A DNA stretch of 64,000 nucleotides, from the NCBI RefSeq assembly GCF_004341625.1, contig NZ_SLZG01000009.1, forward strand, positions 149,187 to 213,186, read 5' to 3'. Below, piece by piece: positions 62,638 through 64,000 of this stretch. The position numbers and the translations under genes are program-made. The notes under the pieces are model-generated. The model was not told the origin of the DNA. It saw only the letters and a program-made list of their open reading frames with translations, and searched no databases. Numbering within the stretch: position 1 is the first letter of the stretch; every line of letters starts with the position of its first letter. Source of the DNA: Rhizobium sp. BK376 (lineage in GTDB: Bacteria; Pseudomonadota; Alphaproteobacteria; Rhizobiales; Rhizobiaceae).

Positions 62638-62925
62638 ATGAAAAATGAACATCACTCAGCGCTGGATAGTGCGCAAATCCAACTCACGCCGGAAGAATCA
62701 ATCGTGCTTTTCGAGCTGCTCTCCCGATGGTGCCAAGACCAAAACGCGTCAACGCCAGAGGCCTCTTGTTTCGAAAGCACTGCCGAGGGCGCTGTACTGC
62801 ATAGACTGTTGTCCGACCTTGAGAAGCAACTGGGCGCCCCATTCAAGGCTGACTATGGCACGTTGTTGAATCAAGCTCGCGATCGATTGAAAGGAACCTG
62901 GGACTATCCGACGTTGAGAGGCTGA
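62638..62925 (+). CDS. Hypothetical immunity-like protein
   Basis: 95 residues, helical: IQLTPEESIVLFELLSRWCQ, CFESTAEGAVLHRLLSDLEK and PFKADYGTLLNQARDRLKG. Very similar short proteins are familiar from rhizobial toxin-immunity neighbourhoods, although I cannot name a family. ATG 62638 is chosen over GTG 62623. It is followed by a gene remnant. Confidence 0.55.
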   Translation: MKNEHHSALDSAQIQLTPEESIVLFELLSRWCQDQNASTPEASCFESTAEGAVLHRLLSDLEKQLGAPFKADYGTLLNQARDRLKGTWDYPTLRG

Positions 62926-62998
62926 TCACTGGACGGCGGTACTCTTGGCGGCAGGCTACTAGCGATATACCGCTGCTTCTTGGGCCAAGCGGCCCACT

Positions 62999-63109
62999 CA
63001 CATGGGCTTGGGACGGCAGCCCGACACCTACGAACACGCAAGATCGACCGTGCTGCTATCAAAGCGGACAAAGATCTCTGGACCTACTCTGAATAAGACG
63101 TCCGGCCGC
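62999..63109 (+). pseudogene. 3' remnant of the gene at 60567-60923
   Basis: About 111 bases match 60825-60936 with two substitutions and one deleted G, including the stop codon and the sixteen bases after it. The single-base deletion breaks the frame, and no 5' part is present. It shows duplication and decay within the array. The surrounding 62926-63242 has no other gene. Confidence 0.8.
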
Positions 63110-63242
63110 CAGCTATGATTTGGGTGGGAGTTTGACCCCGAGCCGAAGATTTTCACCCACCCATACTTCAATGGCCACGTATATAGCTAACGACTATGTC
63201 CGCCGACCTTAGCTAAATTCTCAAATCCATGCCGGTCTCTCG

Positions 63243-63701
63243 TCAATCCAAGCTTTGCTGTCGAAAAATCAATTCACGATCCTCTAGAAATTTTACACCG
63301 TGCGAATTGACGTTCTCGATACCGGCTTTGAGCTTCTCAGAAACAACGACATGACCCCGCGACTCCCTCCATCTGCAAATGTTGAGGTCGCCAAGGCAAT
63401 CATCCTGAAAAACAATCTTGGTGGAGTTTTTCACAATGAGTTCTTTTGGCTGCAGGTCGGGGACATACCATTCAATCTCCGACTGTTGCCTATCTACAAG
63501 CAATTTTGTCGTGAGCGGATAGACAGCCCAAACTTCCTTCGTGATGTCTTTGAAACGAATTTCGCACGGGTAAAATCCGACCTCGCCAGCACTGCATATT
63601 TGCTCAAAAACGAATTTCAGACGATCGGAGACGATGGCAATTGAGCCGGTAGGTGCCCAAGTCACTCCCACCCTAACCAAGGGTGGACGAGGCGTTAGCA
63701 A
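63243..63701 (-). CDS. Imm11/DUF1629-like immunity protein
   Basis: 152 residues. The C-terminal part, VVVSEKLKAGIENVNSHGVK followed by FLEDRELIF, is typical of DUF1629 (immunity protein Imm11), a family that sits next to polymorphic toxins. The N-terminal RLKFVFEQICSAGEVGFYPC also fits. The start is uncertain, and the first 20 residues (PRPPLVRVGVTWAPTG) may not be part of the protein. It faces the partial Imm8-like gene divergently. Confidence 0.6.
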   Translation of the reverse strand: MLTPRPPLVRVGVTWAPTGSIAIVSDRLKFVFEQICSAGEVGFYPCEIRFKDITKEVWAVYPLTTKLLVDRQQSEIEWYVPDLQPKELIVKNSTKIVFQDDCLGDLNICRWRESRGHVVVSEKLKAGIENVNSHGVKFLEDRELIFRQQSLD

Positions 63702-63809
63702 TTAGTCCGGCCTGATCTACATGGCATCGTGATGATTGATGCAGTCGCAAGGCTACCAATATGAAGGCCGGACTGGCACCGAACAAACTCCAAATTGAAC
63801 GGCACTGAC

Positions 63810-64000
63810 ATGGTGAAACTGAGAGTCGGCGCGGTGACGGCTATCTTGTTTGAGCGGGTGTTCCATATCGATATAGAGGGAGACCAAGGGTTCGAGATAG
63901 CCTCGCCCGACGATGCCGACATCCGACTACAACTCGATATCGGCCCCGAGGATGCGGATTGGACAGAAACCTTTTCGATAAGGGTGGCAACGCCCAACAA
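63810..64000 (+). CDS. Imm8-like immunity protein, 3' end cut by window
   Basis: 63 codons are visible and run off the right edge. LRVGAVTAILFERVFHIDIE, then FEIASPDDADIRLQLDIGPE and DWTETFSIRVATPN, resemble the Imm8 family, in which a central GP(E/K) and a terminal FxxxVxTP strand are conserved. It extends the array beyond the window. Confidence 0.55.
   Translation, partial: MVKLRVGAVTAILFERVFHIDIEGDQGFEIASPDDADIRLQLDIGPEDADWTETFSIRVATPN

Noticed and set aside
1..64000. tRNA, rRNA, CRISPR, insertion sequence or phage genes
   Set aside because: None was seen by eye on either strand; tRNAscan and Infernal runs would be needed to exclude small RNA genes.
63695..64000. 101-codon minus-strand frame at the right edge
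   Set aside because: Low-complexity Ser-rich shadow of the Imm8-like gene on the plus strand.

Overview
The window reads as chromosomal DNA of an alphaproteobacterium of the Rhizobiaceae, most likely Rhizobium in the broad sense. The evidence is a GC-rich backbone, family-typical proteins (HisKA_2/HWE-type kinase, SfnB-like dehydrogenase, DUF1127 proteins, FrcA-like single-domain ABC ATPase) and strong GGAGG ribosome sites. No rRNA, tRNA, CRISPR array or insertion sequence was seen.

Region 1 (1-26154) is a surface or exopolysaccharide locus. It holds a sugar-nucleotide epimerase (cut by the left edge), a class III aminotransferase, an atypical LuxR-type regulator, GDP-fucose synthesis (gmd, fcl), a polyprenyl-phosphate sugar-1-phosphate transferase that would start the repeat unit, at least six glycosyltransferases, an acetyltransferase, a pyruvyltransferase, a Wzx-like flippase and a YdcF-like membrane protein. 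Two exported carbohydrate-active proteins (a beta-helix lyase-like protein and an apiosidase-like hydrolase) lie inside it. A small-molecule kinase and an FMN-dependent hydroxy-acid oxidase are also embedded. No polymerase (Wzy) or chain-length protein was recognised.

Region 2 (26410-41165) is metabolic and regulatory: ohr and a CcdA-thioredoxin gene share a promoter-like block; then a GntR regulator with two winged helices, a lactonase, an MFS carrier and a divergent aconitase; then a CUT2-type sugar ABC system with a dehydrogenase; then a DUF1127 protein and a winged-helix/TPR regulator.

Region 3 (41295-51337) has a 35-residue membrane peptide gene whose ribosome site is inside a perfect hairpin, and a probable sulfur-related group (two paralogous FAD proteins, an Rrf2 regulator, an SfnB-like dehydrogenase, a small hydrolase) with a shared operator-like motif. 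A three-gene, translationally coupled CHASE3 kinase/response-regulator operon and a DUF924 gene follow.

Region 4 (51462-58206) has a large MscS channel, two paralogous dual-receiver proteins (one without output, one diguanylate cyclase), a GlxA-type AraC regulator and a second DUF1127 gene.

Region 5 (58672-64000) is lower in GC and built of short, closely packed genes in both orientations, with an inverted gene duplication, a broken gene copy, recurrent G-rich intergenic motifs and proteins resembling Imm11/DUF1629 and Imm8 immunity families. It looks like an orphan immunity-gene array of a polymorphic toxin system; no toxin is inside the window.
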